From positions 1 to 32,264 of the forward strand of contig DEQA01000122.1 of the NCBI GenBank assembly GCA_002359075.1: a stretch of 32,264 nucleotides of DNA, in the 5' to 3' direction. Under the pieces are notes generated by a model. It was not told where the DNA came from. It saw only the letters and a list, made by a program, of their open reading frames with translations, and did no database searches. Below, in pieces: positions 30,365-32,264 of this stretch. How positions within the stretch are numbered: the stretch's first letter is position 1; the number at the start of each line of letters is the position of its first letter. Made by a program: the position numbers and the translations under genes. Origin of the DNA: Planococcaceae bacterium UBA3378. GTDB taxonomy: Bacteria; Bacillota; Bacilli; Bacillales_A; Planococcaceae.

Positions 30365-30763
30365 ATGGCTGAAAAACAACCAACATCATTTGTACAACCT
30401 ACACCAACTGGAAAAGAGGAGCTTGGCCGTATTGAAGTGGCTTCTGAAGTACTGGAAGTCATTGCGGGTATAGCGACTACGGATGTCGACGGTGTGGCTG
30501 CGACGCGTGGTAATTTTGCGTCCGGGGTTGTAGAACGCTTTGGTAAAAAAGTGCATTCAAAAGGCATTAAAGCTTCGATGACAGAAGAGGGGCTCATTGC
30601 GGTGGATGTATTTTGTTCAGTAAAATATGGCTATTCCATTCCAAAAGTAGCTAAAGGCGTTCAAACATCCATCCGACAAGCGATCGTAAATATGACAGCG
30701 ATTGAAACAAATGAAGTGAATGTACATATTACAGGCATTCAGTTCGAAAAGGACGAAGCGTAA
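30365..30763 (+). CDS. yqhY: Asp23/Gls24 family protein YqhY
   Basis: A 132-residue cytoplasmic protein of the Asp23/Gls24 family. LGRIEVASEVLEVIAGIATTDVDGVA and the later VAKGVQTSIRQAIVNMT are the family hallmarks. In B. subtilis YqhY is encoded with accBC and influences acetyl-CoA carboxylase activity, which fits the neighbourhood here. Unlike a simple accBC-yqhY operon, two terminator-like hairpins and a promoter lie between accC and this gene, suggesting separate transcription. The ATG follows AGAGAGGATGTTAATT. Confidence 0.95.
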   Translation: MAEKQPTSFVQPTPTGKEELGRIEVASEVLEVIAGIATTDVDGVAATRGNFASGVVERFGKKVHSKGIKASMTEEGLIAVDVFCSVKYGYSIPKVAKGVQTSIRQAIVNMTAIETNEVNVHITGIQFEKDEA

Positions 30764-30773
30764 GCATACAACA

Positions 30774-30816
30774 TAAGAGCAGGGAATGTTGAACAAGGAC
30801 ATTTCCTGCTCTTTTA
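30774..30816 (+). terminator. Terminator of yqhY, used as intron insertion site
   Basis: AAGAGCAGG-G-AATG pairs with CATT-T-CCTGCTCTT, ending in TTTT. The group II intron begins two nt after the T run (30818). Confidence 0.88.
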
Positions 30817-30817
30817 T

Positions 30818-32264
30818 GTGCGCCCGGCATGCGCATGAACTATAGGGTGAAAGTCCCGAACCGCGAAGACAGAAGTAGAGGTTAGCCAAAAGCAAGGGTG
30901 TCCGTGGTGACGCGGAATCTGAAGGAAGCTGGAGGCAAAACACCGGTCCGAGGTACACGAATCTCATAGAAGGCTAGGTATGATTGAGTGAGTTTGCATA
31001 ACAAAACAAAGCTCTTTCTGTCGAAGGTCATATCAAGTAAATGAGGCGGATAGATGGTGTGAAAGTGCATGCGCTTACCCGGGGAGGTCTGATGGAAATG
31101 TGAAGTACCCTTCATAACCCACTCCAGGAGGAGTGGCTGAACCATCAGAAGTCAGCAGAGGTCATAGTACGAATTGGTCTAGAACAATTCGGAAGGACCG
31201 AACAATTAAGAGAGAATAGCCCTTGGCTTTCCAACTTGGATGTATGAACACAGAAAACAGAGAAACCTCACGCTTAGAAAGTAGTGGTGAATCCCACGAG
31301 GGTATTTGCGGAGGGTGTAGTCCGGTTGGGCAAAAGAAGATTAGCTATTCACGGAAAGGAACGAAATGGTGATGTTAAATCAAATTCTTGAACGGCAGAA
31401 CATGATACAAGCATTAAAGCGAGTAGAAGCGAATAAAGGAAGCCATGGAGTAGACATGATGCCCGTACAAACCTTACGTCAGCACATCCTCGAAAATTGG
31501 GAAACCATTAAATCGCAGATTCTAAATGGAACCTATGAACCGCAGCCAGTACGTCGAGTCGAAATCCCGAAACCAGACGGCGGTATGCGCCTATTGGGGA
31601 TTCCAACCGTAACAGACCGTTTGATTCAACAAGCCATCTCGCAGATATTATCAAAGGAATATGACAAAACCTTTTCAGATAACAGTTATGGATTTCGTCC
31701 AAATCGGAGTGCCCATGATGCGATCCGAAAAGCAAAAGGCTATATAAAAGAGGGCTACCGTTGGGTAGTGGATCTGGATTTAGAGAAATTCTTTGATAAA
31801 GTCAATCATGACCGACTAATGGCAATATTAGCCGAAAGAATTCAAGACAAACTTCTCTTAAAACTGATCCGTAAATATCTTCAAGCTGGTGTCATGATCA
31901 ATGGAGTGGTCTCGAGTACAGAAGAAGGAGCACCTCAAGGAGGTCCTTTGAGCCCGCTTCTTTCTAATATTGTGTTAGATGAACTTGATAAAGAGTTGGA
32001 GAAGCGTGGACATCAATTTGTTCGATACGCAGACGACTGCAATATTTACGTTAAAAGTGAACGAGCAGGTATGAGAACGATGGCGAGTATACGGCGCTTC
32101 ATAGAAGGAAAACTCCGACTAAAAGTGAATGAAGCAAAATCAGCAGTTGACCGTCCGTGGAATCGTAAGTTCTTAGGGTTTAGCTTTACAAAGCATAAAG
32201 AACCAAAGGTTCGTATTGCGAAAACAAGCCTTGAACGAATGAAGAATAAAATACGAGACATTAC
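30818..32264 (+). mobile_element. Group II intron, 5' part (3' end outside the window)
   Basis: The left boundary is set at GTGCG (30818), the conserved 5' end of group II introns, two nt after the yqhY terminator T run. About 548 nt of non-coding ribozyme sequence (domains I-III) follow, containing blocks familiar from bacterial group II introns such as GGGTGAAAGTCCCGAA and GTGACGCGGAATCTGAAG, and then the maturase gene in domain IV. The 3' end and 3' exon (probably nusB in this gene order) are not in the window. Insertion just after a terminator is the habit of class C introns, but the long 5' region is unusual for that class, so I leave the class open. Confidence 0.88.
31366..32264 (+). 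CDS. ltrA: Group II intron reverse transcriptase/maturase, 3' truncated by window end
   Basis: The intron-encoded protein that promotes splicing and retrohoming. The 299 complete codons seen here are open to the window edge. Reverse transcriptase blocks appear in order: PKPDGGMRLLGIPTVTDRL, SYGFRPNRSAHDAI, VVDLDLEKFFDKVNHD with the first catalytic Asp, GAPQGGPLSPLLSN, and the active-site YADD at residues 221-224. The block SAVDRPWNRKFLGFSF follows, and the maturase domain would come next. The ATG at 31366 lies 5 nt after GAAAGGA; an ATG at 31372 is also possible. No stop, frameshift or loss of catalytic residues is seen, so it may be active. Confidence 0.93.
   Translation, partial: MVMLNQILERQNMIQALKRVEANKGSHGVDMMPVQTLRQHILENWETIKSQILNGTYEPQPVRRVEIPKPDGGMRLLGIPTVTDRLIQQAISQILSKEYDKTFSDNSYGFRPNRSAHDAIRKAKGYIKEGYRWVVDLDLEKFFDKVNHDRLMAILAERIQDKLLLKLIRKYLQAGVMINGVVSSTEEGAPQGGPLSPLLSNIVLDELDKELEKRGHQFVRYADDCNIYVKSERAGMRTMASIRRFIEGKLRLKVNEAKSAVDRPWNRKFLGFSFTKHKEPKVRIAKTSLERMKNKIRDI

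Noticed and set aside
30882..31735. Minus-strand frames within the group II intron
   Set aside because: They lie across the ribozyme core and the sense-strand reverse transcriptase gene; typical antisense shadows.
1..32264. CRISPR arrays, tRNA or rRNA genes, prophage, toxin-antitoxin or defence islands
   Set aside because: Looked for repeated spacer-like units, tRNA-like folds and hallmark proteins; none seen.

Overview
The window looks like the chromosome of a low-to-moderate GC, spore-former-derived Bacillota, most likely a Planococcaceae member of the Solibacillus/Lysinibacillus type. Most genes follow the order of the Bacillus subtilis yqg-yqh region: end of rpmG, yqgN, yqgQ, an LTA synthase, yqgW, yqgX, yqgY, the comG operon, gcvT-gcvPA-gcvPB, yqhL, lipM, yqhQ, yqhR, aroQ, yqhT, efp, spoIIIA, accB-accC, yqhY. 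Species-level placement is inference from gene content, not a database match.

Layout. 1-3.3 kb: the tail of ribosomal protein L33, a 5-formyl-THF cyclo-ligase, YqgQ, a 505-bp near-empty stretch where glcK and the rhomboid gene yqgP would be in B. subtilis, then an LtaS-type lipoteichoic acid synthase. 3.4-5.6 kb: two tiny membrane proteins (minus strand), a metallo-beta-lactamase-fold hydrolase and a winged-helix regulator with four C-terminal cysteines. 5.7-10.0 kb: a seven-gene comG pseudopilus/DNA-uptake operon (comGA-GG) preceded by a perfect ComK-type AT box, followed by shikimate kinase. 10.1-16.0 kb: a tandem glycine riboswitch with terminator controlling gcvT-gcvPA-gcvPB, then a rhodanese and the octanoyltransferase LipM, which supplies the lipoyl precursor to the glycine cleavage H protein. 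16.1-18.8 kb: an adenosylcobalamin-dependent ribonucleotide reductase under a pair of NrdR boxes. 19-24 kb: a TauE/SafE permease, membrane proteins, AroQ, an M24 peptidase and EF-P.

24-28 kb is the most unusual part. A VWA-domain gene occupies the place of yqhV-spoIIIAA-spoIIIAB. The downstream spoIIIA cluster keeps AC, AD, AE, AF, AG and AH as open, tightly coupled frames, but lacks the ATPase AA and AB. AE has lost its exported N-terminal region, AF is reduced to a 53-residue membrane anchor, and AG is about half size. This is either a stripped-down version of the mother-cell/forespore channel or an operon in decay.

28-32.3 kb: biotin carboxyl carrier protein and biotin carboxylase, the Asp23-family protein YqhY, and directly after its terminator a group II intron. 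The intron's reverse transcriptase/maturase runs off the window end.
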